NCBI RefSeq assembly: GCF_041902845.1
Contig: NZ_CP159486.1
Location: 2,542,001-2,606,000, forward strand
Reading direction: 5' to 3'
Origin: Limibacterium fermenti
Lineage (GTDB): Bacteria > Bacteroidota > Bacteroidia > Bacteroidales > Dysgonomonadaceae
DNA length: 64,000 nt
Part shown: positions 44,548-52,968 of the stretch, piece by piece
Position numbering within the stretch: position 1 is the first letter of the stretch
Layout of the letters: every line of letters begins with the position of its first letter
Notes under the pieces: generated by a model
The model's database searches: none
Told to the model about the DNA's origin: nothing
The model's input: the letters and a program-made list of their open reading frames with translations, nothing else
Position numbers and translations under genes: made by a program

Positions 44548-45999
44548 TCACACCACCGTGCGTACTTTCGTACACGGCGGTTTCTGTAAATTGTTTAATG
44601 TTTCGTAATTTAATGTGAGATTGTATAGTTTCAGTTTCGTAAACCAGTCTTTTCCCATAGCCTGACTAGCTTGGGGACAGCCTGATTTTCGCCATAAGCC
44701 CTTGCCTGACAGTGCAAGTATCCAACTCTGCCACTTTTCAACACCTTGTTTGTGTAAAAATTGTTGTAGCGTATAAACACGTTTGCATTGTTTAATCCGG
44801 TAACAGCGTAACTTACGCCTTATCCATGCGTCAAGGTTTCTCACAAGCTTATGGCATTTAGCATATCGAAAGTAATTTAACCACCCTCGCAACTTTTGGT
44901 TCAACTCGACTATGATTCGTTCGAGACTTACACCTCTGTTGCGTTTGGTTACTTCCCGTACATTCTGCTTTAACCGCAATAAGGCTTGCTTGCTTACAAC
45001 GAGCATGCCATTGTTTAGAATGGTATACCCCAAAAACTTACTTTCCATTACCTCACAGACCTTACTCTTGTCTGGATTGACTTTGAGTTTCAGTTTGTTT
45101 TCGATAAAACTACACAGACTCGACATTATCCTTTCGCCTGCTTCCTGGCTGCGTACAAAGATATTGCAATCGTCTGCGTAACGAACAAAGCAGTGTCCCC
45201 GACGCTCCAGCTCTTTATCCAATTCATCCAAAACTATGTTGGACAACAATGGCGAAAGCGGACTGCCCTGTGGCGTTCCTTCGGTTCGTTGACTTACAAT
45301 TCCCTCAAGCATAATTCCGCTTTGAAGATACTTTCTTATCAATTTTAACAGACCTTTGTCGCCGATACGGGTCGATAAGAGGTACATCAGGCGGTCGTGG
45401 TTGACAACATCGAAAAAGTTCTTCAAATCCATGTCAACTACGATGGTACGACCATTCTCTACATAACCGCCCGCCTTTTGTAAGGCTTGGTGAGCACTAC
45501 GGTTAGGGCGAAAGCCATAACTATGGTCGCTAAACCCTGCTTCGTAAATCGGGGTCAAAACCTGACTTATCGCTTGTTGGATAACTCGGTCTATAACCGT
45601 TGGTACACCCAATTTGCGTGTTCCTCCATTGGGCTTGGGGATTTCGACATGACGGACGGTTTGAGGTTGATATGTTCCCGACAGCAGGCTTTCGAGTAAT
45701 ACAATACCGTTTACTCTATACCAGGCAGAGAACTCTTCAACACGCATTCCGTCCGTGCCACCGACACCCTTGTTACGTTTTACCTGTTTGTAGGCGGTTA
45801 GTATATTATGGCCACCGCATACAACCTCCATTAAATTATACACTAAGGCTTGTCCTTGTTTGCCTGCCTCATCAACTTGCAAAGCCTTTGCCCATGATGC
45901 TTCGGGTACGCCCTTACAGCTTAGGGAATGGCAAATAGCATCCTTGCCGTTTATTCCAAACAGCTCTTGTTGGTATGCTATTACTTTCTTCTGCTCCAT
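44548..45999 (-). CDS. ltrA: Group II intron reverse transcriptase/maturase
   Basis: A 483-aa intron-encoded protein that helps splicing and reverse-transcribes the intron during mobility. RT blocks are clear: RHVEIPKPNGGTRKLGVPTVIDRVIQQAI, YGFRPNRSAHQALQK, DLKNFFDVVNHDRLM, GTPQGSPLSPLLSNIVLDELD and the catalytic FVRYADDCNIF. Maturase domain X follows (RLKQNVREVTKRNRGVSLERIIVELNQKLRGWLNYFRYAK). No HNH endonuclease domain is seen at the C-terminus. The last 11 codons (KPPCTKVRTVV) are the RNA domain V itself. Not a retron, DGR or Cas1-linked RT: domain X and domain V settle that. Confidence 0.95.
   Translation of the reverse strand: MEQKKVIAYQQELFGINGKDAICHSLSCKGVPEASWAKALQVDEAGKQGQALVYNLMEVVCGGHNILTAYKQVKRNKGVGGTDGMRVEEFSAWYRVNGIVLLESLLSGTYQPQTVRHVEIPKPNGGTRKLGVPTVIDRVIQQAISQVLTPIYEAGFSDHSYGFRPNRSAHQALQKAGGYVENGRTIVVDMDLKNFFDVVNHDRLMYLLSTRIGDKGLLKLIRKYLQSGIMLEGIVSQRTEGTPQGSPLSPLLSNIVLDELDKELERRGHCFVRYADDCNIFVRSQEAGERIMSSLCSFIENKLKLKVNPDKSKVCEVMESKFLGYTILNNGMLVVSKQALLRLKQNVREVTKRNRGVSLERIIVELNQKLRGWLNYFRYAKCHKLVRNLDAWIRRKLRCYRIKQCKRVYTLQQFLHKQGVEKWQSWILALSGKGLWRKSGCPQASQAMGKDWFTKLKLYNLTLNYETLNNLQKPPCTKVRTVV
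44552..44584 (-). ncRNA. Group II intron domain V
   Basis: Minus-strand AAACCGCCGTGTACG, loop AAAG, TACGCACGGTGG makes the short bulged hairpin typical of the catalytic core. It lies inside the 3' end of the maturase reading frame. Confidence 0.75.
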
Positions 46000-46427
46000 T
46001 GATGTGATTTTAAACCGACTACTCCTTAAAATTACAGATTTAGTCCTTCGTCATTTGTGTACACAAATGACTACTATGACCTCGGCTGACTTCTTACAAG
46101 ACTTTTCGGGATGTTGCCATAACGATAGCGTTATTAACGCGTCTTGTAAGACCTCTTGGGATAAACATCTACTCTTTCGGCGGGTTGTGCCTGATTTACT
46201 GTAAACGATTACGGTTGGTTTTGGGGCGTTCGCAATCCATTGCTCGCTTGCCCACCGTTTGTCAGCCTTATATCAGATTTCTGTGCGTCACAACCTCGCT
46301 TTTGCTAATGGCTTCCTTCAGATTCGCAGTCACCCACGACACCCTTGCCAATCACTATTGCTTCCTTCCAGCTCGGCGCAGTCAGGGACTCACACCCTGA
46401 TAGAATAAATGTATGCCCAACATACAA

Positions 46428-46460
46428 AAAAGAGGGTATCTTGATGAAGGTACCCTCTTT
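46428..46460 (-). terminator. Terminator after the glycosyltransferase gene
   Basis: AAGAGGGTA (46430-46438) pairs with TACCCTCTT (46451-46459), flanked by A-run and T-run, so it can work on both strands. It lies 28 bp after the minus-strand stop and 33 bp before the intron 5' end. Confidence 0.85.
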
Positions 46461-46487
46461 CTTTATTTCTAAAATGATTTTTTACGA

Positions 46488-47579
46488 TTACGATTCAATG
46501 ACCTCATTAATCTCTTTCATAAAACGTTCTTCAGCTTGATGTACCCATTCCTGAAAATTCTCATCGGGGCTATAATGGGGAATAAAATCAATGAGTTTAC
46601 TTAGTTTAAATTTTTTACTGCTGATACCCGCACCCGACAATGCCGCATCGAAAGCATTAAACTCTTGCTCGACATGCACCGGAATCATCAAAATAGGCTT
46701 CTTATAATACAAAGCTTCACAAACCGATTCGAATCCCGAAGTGGTAGAATAAGCCATGCTTCCGGCCATGCTTCTCAGGAAGCGCTCATCATTGAGACGG
46801 TAGAGCACAAAATTATCATCAATCCTGGTTACTTCATCGGCATCTTTCTTGTCCCAGAAAAAACGAAGAGGTATTTGCGGATTTTTCGTGTGCCAATCTA
46901 AAATCTCTTCAAAGTAACCCGTATTCAACATATATCCGTGTATATAATCCCCTTTTGAGGGTTCTATTTCAAAGACTTCAGGGCGTAACAAGGGTGGTAC
47001 CGTCACAATATTCCGTTCCTCAGAACCGGGCATATTTCTAAACGATAACGCCAATAATTTGGAGGCTCCCTGAGAGGTAATCTTCGAAAGCATACGAAGA
47101 AAATAATATTTTATATCTTGTTCGCGAGTTGTTTTATAATGGGGGTTAAGAAGGACATAATGGTGAGCCACGCAGATCATCTTTATACCGGTTTTCTTTT
47201 CCAAACGATATATTTTGAAGGTCATACCCATGATAAGTTCATAGAAATTAATGATGACATCGGGCTTGTATTCTTCAATCTTAGATCTTAAGAATAAAAT
47301 ACTCTTTCTGAAAAAGAATGGCTGTGCAAAATTGCCTAATACGCTTAACAGGACATTGGGACGCTTCTGTTTATAAAAGGATGTAAAATTAGGACTGCTA
47401 TACCTGAATACAGGGGCACCTATTTTCGTAGAGAAAAACTCGGGTATCTGCCGGGATTCGCTTTTCCCGACTAACACGGCTACGACTTCATGCCCATTCT
47501 TTCGTAAGATGGATGCCATCGACAACGCTTGGGTAAAATGCCCTCTTCCTTCTCCTTGAACAGTAAATAGAAATTTCAC
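46488..47579 (-). CDS. GT-B-fold glycosyltransferase (MJ1255/VC2487-like)
   Basis: A 363-aa protein with N-terminal KFLFTVQGEGRGHFTQALSM, the glycine-rich loop seen in UDP-sugar transferases related to MurG and the MJ1255 family, and a C-terminal donor site region (MAYSTTSGFESVCEALYYKKPILMIPVHVEQEFNAFDAALSGAG). The frame is open to 47690, but a -7 element (47605-47612) lies inside that extension and homology begins at the GTG codon at 47579, so I chose it. Acceptor and sugar are unknown. It lies downstream of pyrC on the same strand. Confidence 0.88.
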   Translation of the reverse strand: MKFLFTVQGEGRGHFTQALSMASILRKNGHEVVAVLVGKSESRQIPEFFSTKIGAPVFRYSSPNFTSFYKQKRPNVLLSVLGNFAQPFFFRKSILFLRSKIEEYKPDVIINFYELIMGMTFKIYRLEKKTGIKMICVAHHYVLLNPHYKTTREQDIKYYFLRMLSKITSQGASKLLALSFRNMPGSEERNIVTVPPLLRPEVFEIEPSKGDYIHGYMLNTGYFEEILDWHTKNPQIPLRFFWDKKDADEVTRIDDNFVLYRLNDERFLRSMAGSMAYSTTSGFESVCEALYYKKPILMIPVHVEQEFNAFDAALSGAGISSKKFKLSKLIDFIPHYSPDENFQEWVHQAEERFMKEINEVIES

Positions 47580-47604
47580 GAACAAAGGGTTTAAAAATTC
47601 GGAA

Positions 47605-47612
47605 CAAAAATA
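47605..47612 (-). promoter_or_regulatory. -7 promoter element before the GT-B glycosyltransferase gene
   Basis: Minus-strand TATTTTTG fits TAnnTTTG, 25 bp before the GTG start. It argues for the short form of the protein. Confidence 0.6.
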
Positions 47613-47711
47613 CGAAATTAATACTGAAAATAGCGTATAAAAAATATAAATCCGATAAATCGTAACACAAAGATAACTATCGGTTATCAAACATCAATCG
47701 TGCATTGAGTC

Positions 47712-49052
47712 CTATCGCTCGAATTGTAAAGGTAGTCCCCGAACAGAATCTTTCACCTGTCCGTCTGCAAACACAATCGCCCCGTTGACGAAGGTCTTTT
47801 CGACCGTATGGGAGAATGTTTGTCCCTCGAAAGGCGACCAACCGCACTTGTATAAAAGATTGTCTTTCGAAACGGTATAAGGTTTGGAAGGATTGATCAA
47901 CACTAAATCGGCAAAATAACCTTCGCGTATGAATCCCCGATCCTTAATTTTGAATAAACGTGCCGGTGCGTGACACATTTTTTCTACGATAAACTCCAGA
48001 CTAAAAACGCCCTGATGCGCCATCTCTAACATTACCTGCAAAGAATGCTGAACAAGAGGGCCTCCCGAAGCCGCTTTCAGGCATCCTCCTTGCTTTTCGC
48101 TGAGCAAATGCGGTGCATGGTCGGTAGCGACCACATCGAGTTTCCTCGACCGTAAGGCATCACGCAACGCATTTCTATCCTCTTCTTTTTTAACGGCAGG
48201 ATTCCATTTAATACGGGCGCCTAACCGGGCATAATCTTTATCGGTAAACCATAAGTGATGAACACAAGCCTCTGCAGTAATCTTCTTATCTTTGAGCGGC
48301 GCCGTAGAAAAAAGGCTCATTTCACGCGCTGTAGACAAATGCAGCACATGCAGTCGAGCATGGTATTTGTCGGCGAGCTCCACAGCGTGAGCCGACGACC
48401 GGTAACAGGCTTCGGCGCTTCGAATAAAAGGATGGTATTCGATAGGAATATCATCCTCTCCGTATTCTTTTTTATAACGATTCAGATTATCCCTGATAAT
48501 TTCTTCTTTTTCGCAATGAACGGCAATCAACATATCGACCTCGGCAAAAATCTGCGCTAACGACCGCTCGTCATCCACCAACATATTCCCGGTAGAAGAC
48601 CCCATAAACACCTTCACTCCACACACCTTTTTCGGGTCTGTTTTCAACAATTGTTTTACATTTTCGTTGGTAGCTCCCATATAAAAGGAATAATTCGCTA
48701 CCGATTTCGTCGCTGCAGCCTCGAACTTTCTTTCAAGGGCATCGATCGTAACCGTTTGAGGATTGGTATTGGGCATATCCATAAACGAGGTAACACCTCC
48801 CGCCACCGCGGCGCGGCTTTCTGTGAAAAGATCCCCTTTATAGGTAAAGCCCGGATCGCGGAAGTGTACCTGATCATCTATCACGCCGGGCATCAAATAC
48901 AATCCGCCGGCGTCGAAGACTTCCGATTGCTGCCGTACCTCTATAGGAACATCCTGCCGATATATCGCTTTTATCCGTTCGCCGTCAATCAGTATAGAGC
49001 CTACATACGATTCGTTTTCATTAATAATGAAAGCCTTATCAATCAATATCAT
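47712..49052 (-). CDS. pyrC: Dihydroorotase
   Basis: A 446-aa class I dihydroorotase (pyrimidine synthesis, carbamoyl-aspartate to dihydroorotate). Seen: PGVIDDQVHFRDPGFTYKGD, FMDMPNTNPQT, AVHCEKEEI, HVLHLSTAREM and VVATDHAPHLLSEKQGG. In the first metal motif the usual first His of HxHxR-type HVHFR is Gln (DDQVHFR). The other metal ligands look intact. Its start overlaps the upstream glycosyltransferase gene by 14 bp, so the two are translationally coupled. Confidence 0.93.
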   Translation of the reverse strand: MILIDKAFIINENESYVGSILIDGERIKAIYRQDVPIEVRQQSEVFDAGGLYLMPGVIDDQVHFRDPGFTYKGDLFTESRAAVAGGVTSFMDMPNTNPQTVTIDALERKFEAAATKSVANYSFYMGATNENVKQLLKTDPKKVCGVKVFMGSSTGNMLVDDERSLAQIFAEVDMLIAVHCEKEEIIRDNLNRYKKEYGEDDIPIEYHPFIRSAEACYRSSAHAVELADKYHARLHVLHLSTAREMSLFSTAPLKDKKITAEACVHHLWFTDKDYARLGARIKWNPAVKKEEDRNALRDALRSRKLDVVATDHAPHLLSEKQGGCLKAASGGPLVQHSLQVMLEMAHQGVFSLEFIVEKMCHAPARLFKIKDRGFIREGYFADLVLINPSKPYTVSKDNLLYKCGWSPFEGQTFSHTVEKTFVNGAIVFADGQVKDSVRGLPLQFER

Positions 49053-49806
49053 TTGGAAGATAATTAGGATGTATGGATTTTATTTTACCGGTTTCTTTTC
49101 TCCAACGCAACTCGATGACACCAAAAAACGCTTCACTGAAAATGCTTGTGTTCATCTTTGAAACTCCTAATCGCCGATTGACAAAGATTACCGACACTTC
49201 TTTTATTTTATACCCAAGCACATAAGCGGTATATTTCATTTCTATTTGAAAGGCATATCCTTTAAAGCGGATTCCATCCAAATCAATACTTTCCAAAACC
49301 TTCCGTTTATAACACACAAAACCCGCGGTGGTATCACTGACTTTCATCCGAGTGATAAAACGAACATATTTGGAGGCGAAATAAGACATTAGAACGCGCG
49401 TCATGGGCCAATTTACGACATTGACTCCGGTACTGTAACGTGATCCGACAGACACATCGAAGCCTTCGTCATGACAAGCACTGTATAGTCGAGGCAGATC
49501 GTTGGGATTGTGTGAAAAGTCGGCATCCATTTCAAAGATATATTGGTAGGTGCGCTGCAAAGCCCATTTGAATCCATGGATATAAGCGGTTCCCAGCCCA
49601 AGTTTTCCGGTACGTTTTTCCAAGAAAAGCCGTTCGGGAAATTCATTTCTCATCAACCGTTCCACAATAGAAGCCGTACCATCGGGCGAACCATCATCAA
49701 TAACAAGAATATGAAAGTCATTTTTTTGTGTAAACACCGCACGGATGATACTTTCTATATTCTCTTTTTCATTATATGTCGGTATAATAACAATGCTATC
49801 AGGCAT
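49039..49806 (-). CDS. GT2 polyprenol-phosphate mannosyltransferase-like (DPM1-like)
   Basis: A 255-aa family 2 glycosyltransferase that likely transfers mannose (or another sugar) from a nucleotide sugar to polyprenyl phosphate. Motifs: VIIPTYNEKENIESII, VIDDGSPDGTASIVERL, FEMDADFSHNPNDLPRL (DxD metal site) and GSRYSTGVNVVNWP, the typical DPM-synthase order. No C-terminal membrane domain, as in the short DPM1 class. First gene of an operon with pyrC. Confidence 0.93.
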   Translation of the reverse strand: MPDSIVIIPTYNEKENIESIIRAVFTQKNDFHILVIDDGSPDGTASIVERLMRNEFPERLFLEKRTGKLGLGTAYIHGFKWALQRTYQYIFEMDADFSHNPNDLPRLYSACHDEGFDVSVGSRYSTGVNVVNWPMTRVLMSYFASKYVRFITRMKVSDTTAGFVCYKRKVLESIDLDGIRFKGYAFQIEMKYTAYVLGYKIKEVSVIFVNRRLGVSKMNTSIFSEAFFGVIELRWRKETGKIKSIHPNYLPNDID

Positions 49807-49822
49807 AAAAAAATATTTTCGT

Positions 49823-49853
49823 CAAAAGTACAATTTTAAACAGAGATAGGAAA
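49823..49853 (-). promoter_or_regulatory. Promoter of the GT2-pyrC operon
   Basis: On the minus strand TTTC (49853-49850), 19 bp, then TACTTTTG (49830-49823); one mismatch from consensus. The start codon is 17 bp downstream of the -7 element. Confidence 0.65.
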
Positions 49854-49870
49854 AATAATCGAAGAAAAAT

Positions 49871-49901
49871 TTTGATTTACCCGACAAATGATGTATCTTT
49901 G
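49871..49901 (+). promoter_or_regulatory. Consensus Bacteroidetes promoter of tRNA-fMet
   Basis: TTTG at 49871-49874, exactly 19 bp, then TATCTTTG at 49894-49901: a full match to TTTG-N19-TAnnTTTG. The tRNA starts 25 bp on. Confidence 0.92.
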
Positions 49902-49925
49902 CAGTCCAATTAAAAAATAAAACAT

Positions 49926-49998
<73 letters not shown>

Positions 49999-50002
49999 CA
50001 GG

Positions 50003-50039
50003 AAAAAGAAAGTATTTCAATAGAAATGCCTTCTTTTTT
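50003..50039 (+). terminator. Terminator between tRNA-fMet and the CRISPR array
   Basis: AAAGAAAG.ATTTC, loop AATA, GAAAT..CTTCTTT then T-run; interrupted stem with a small internal loop. It would separate tRNA transcription from the array. Confidence 0.6.
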
Positions 50040-50073
50040 ATATACGTGTTTGCACTCTATTTTGGGATCAACC

Positions 50074-50299
50074 GGATCAATTCCACTTGGTCCAATTATA
50101 AGTAAAAGATAGTATCGAGAAAGACCAGTCAGCATGGAAATTTCAATTCCACTTGGTCCAATTATAAGACAAGAATCATTTACGGGAGAGTGATGATTCA
50201 GTAAAATTTCAATTCCACTTGGTCCAATTATAAGAAAAAGCTTCGTCAAGAGTATCATAAAGTCCAATATATTTCAATTCCACTTGGTCCAATTATAAG
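50074..50299. repeat. Four variant CRISPR repeats (GGTCC form) at the array end
   Basis: Repeats at 50074, 50139, 50205 and 50271 have CTTGGTCCAATT instead of CTTGGTACAATT; the change occurs once and every repeat after 50336 has the A. Repeat one also diverges at its 5' end (GGATCAATTCC). This marks the oldest units. Confidence 0.93.
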
Positions 50300-52582
50300 G
50301 CAGCATGATCGCTCGTAGCGATAAACCGAACTGCGATTTCAATTCCACTTGGTACAATTATAAGACCTATATAGGTACCATGTTAGAAGTCAAATATAAA
50401 TTTCAATTCCACTTGGTACAATTATAAGTTGCGTATGTAAAATCACGTATATATTCTCCTCTTATTTTAATTCCACTTGGTACAATTATAAGTATCGGGG
50501 AGGCATTCTTGAACGCTTTGGATGGACTTAATTTCAATTCCACTTGGTACAATTATAAGCATTGGTGTCTTCTATTAATTCGGCTATCGCAAACGGATTT
50601 CAATTCCACTTGGTACAATTATAAGCCGCCTCTGCTTTCTTCTTTGTCGATTTTAATGTAAATTTCAATTCCACTTGGTACAATTATAAGTTATTTGTTT
50701 GTCCGGGAACTACCAACCTCTACCAATATTTCAATTCCACTTGGTACAATTATAAGGGCAAAGGGGCAATCGGAACTCTTTACGATAAGCAGATTTCAAT
50801 TCCACTTGGTACAATTATAAGCGATTACGGTAGACAAGACGTATATCGATCATGAAAATTTCAATTCCACTTGGTACAATTATAAGAGGCAAACGCAAGC
50901 CTACAAGCGACAATCAGAGGTGAATTTCAATTCCACTTGGTACAATTATAAGCAGTTCAAAAGCAGGTCACCATCGCACAACAGGAAAATTTCAATTCCA
51001 CTTGGTACAATTATAAGTATATATCTAATATTAGTAAACCCACTTAAATCTATATTTCAATTCCACTTGGTACAATTATAAGTGGTTGCCACATGAGTGT
51101 TTGGATTCACTATAAGCAATTTCAATTCCACTTGGTACAATTATAAGTTGTCCTTATATGGTATAAGGTTGCCCAAATTATCCTATTTCAATTCCACTTG
51201 GTACAATTATAAGTTCCGCCGATACCCTCCCTGTCTCCGCTGTCACACGATTTCAATTCCACTTGGTACAATTATAAGAGCTCGACGATTTTAGGGCTCT
51301 TCTCCCGCCATCTCTATTTCAATTCCACTTGGTACAATTATAAGAAGGACGGTGAGTATGTGTTTGAGCAGCAAGAGGGATTTCAATTCCACTTGGTACA
51401 ATTATAAGTTGAATGTTGCCCAGCCCGACCCCGACGCCTTTCATCATTTCAATTCCACTTGGTACAATTATAAGAAAGAGGGGTCTGCCAATTCGGGAAA
51501 CGAGGTTCTATATTTCAATTCCACTTGGTACAATTATAAGTTATACTGTTCCTTATTCCGTTTTTTTTTGCTGTAATATTTCAATTCCACTTGGTACAAT
51601 TATAAGTCCTGCATCTTTTATATATTTTCCTTGTATTTTTAGATTTCAATTCCACTTGGTACAATTATAAGTGGGAGGATTTAAAAACAAGCTTCACCCT
51701 TACACGATTTCAATTCCACTTGGTACAATTATAAGATCAGACAGATTAAACCATTCGCCCTTTACGTTTTTAATTTCAATTCCACTTGGTACAATTATAA
51801 GCATTTTCTGAATTAAATGCAGATAGAGATTATCTATATTTCAATTCCACTTGGTACAATTATAAGTTCATAGATGATGCAATTACCTTCAAATCGGATA
51901 AAATTTCAATTCCACTTGGTACAATTATAAGAATAAAGAGCGGTATTCCGCTTACCGGAGAAGTGCTTTATTTCAATTCCACTTGGTACAATTATAAGCG
52001 CTGTCGCTTGTATGTTTGCATTTAGCCAGACATTATTTCAATTCCACTTGGTACAATTATAAGTTTGGGAGCGGTAAGCTATAAGGAAACAAAAAGAATA
52101 TTTCAATTCCACTTGGTACAATTATAAGTGACAAGGGATTATTCGACTTTACAGATCAATGGAATTTCAATTCCACTTGGTACAATTATAAGAAATTGTT
52201 GAGATATAGCCTCTTCTGCCTGTCTTCATTTCAATTCCACTTGGTACAATTATAAGAATACCCAATCAAATTTGACGCAAGACACAATATAGAATTTCAA
52301 TTCCACTTGGTACAATTATAAGTTTCTCCCGCGTTCGGGGATAAGTTATACCCCTACTTATTTCAATTCCACTTGGTACAATTATAAGCCTTTGCTTGTA
52401 CATTTCATACACTTCCGCCTCGTATTTCAATTCCACTTGGTACAATTATAAGTTTTTCTATATCTTTTTCGATAGCCGCGAAGTCCCGATTTCAATTCCA
52501 CTTGGTACAATTATAAGGAAACAGAAAAAAAGACAATGGCAAGTAAGACTCAAATTTCAATTCCACTTGGTACAATTATAAG

Positions 52583-52968
52583 AACCGTAAGTAACTATTT
52601 TAAAGACGATACAAATTTATTTCAATTCCACTTGGTACAATTATAAGAGGCAATGATTGGGATGTTAACTTGCAAACAATGAAATTTCAATTCCACTTGG
52701 TACAATTATAAGGAGATGGTACCCTTTCTCCTGTTCCGTTTATGTTATTTCAATTCCACTTGGTACAATTATAAGAACCGTAAGTAACTATTTTAAAGAC
52801 GATACAAATTTATTTCAATTCCACTTGGTACAATTATAAGAGGCAATGATTGGGATGTTAACTTGCAAACAATGAAATTTCAATTCCACTTGGTACAATT
52901 ATAAGGAGATGGTACCCTTTCTCCTGTTCCGTTTATGTTATTTCAATTCCACTTGGTACAATTATAAG
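52583..52968. repeat. Tandem duplication of three CRISPR repeat-spacer units
   Basis: Spacers starting 52583, 52648 and 52713 (AACCGTAAGT.., AGGCAATGAT.., GAGATGGTAC..) recur in the same order at 52776, 52842 and 52907, a shift of 193 bp. The spacer immediately before the block (52518, GAAACAGAAA..) also recurs alone at 53760, 1242 bp on. This points to recombination between repeats rather than new acquisition. Confidence 0.93.

Larger units (their letters stand above)
44514..46395 (-). mobile_element. Group II intron with encoded maturase, about 1.9 kb
   Basis: Self-splicing retroelement on the minus strand. The 5' end GTGTGAG at 46395 fits the GUGYG consensus. The maturase gene occupies 45999-44548, leaving about 396 nt upstream for domains I-III. 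A domain V-like hairpin lies at 44584-44552, then a domain VI-like GC-rich stem, ending ACTCGAT near 44514, six bases from the end of tRNA-Thr. Boundaries are estimates from consensus ends. It sits between convergent transcription units (tRNA-Thr on +, glycosyltransferase on -) and so disrupts no gene. Confidence 0.8.

Noticed and set aside
44548..45999. Reverse transcriptase as part of a retron, DGR or CRISPR RT-Cas1 system
   Set aside because: Domain X, domain V-like RNA at the 3' end, and a GUGYG-type 5' end identify a group II intron maturase. No Cas1 domain or template/variable repeat pair is seen.
45487..46204. Plus-strand open frames of 70-114 aa over the intron
   Set aside because: They are antisense to the maturase and intron RNA and have no recognisable domain.
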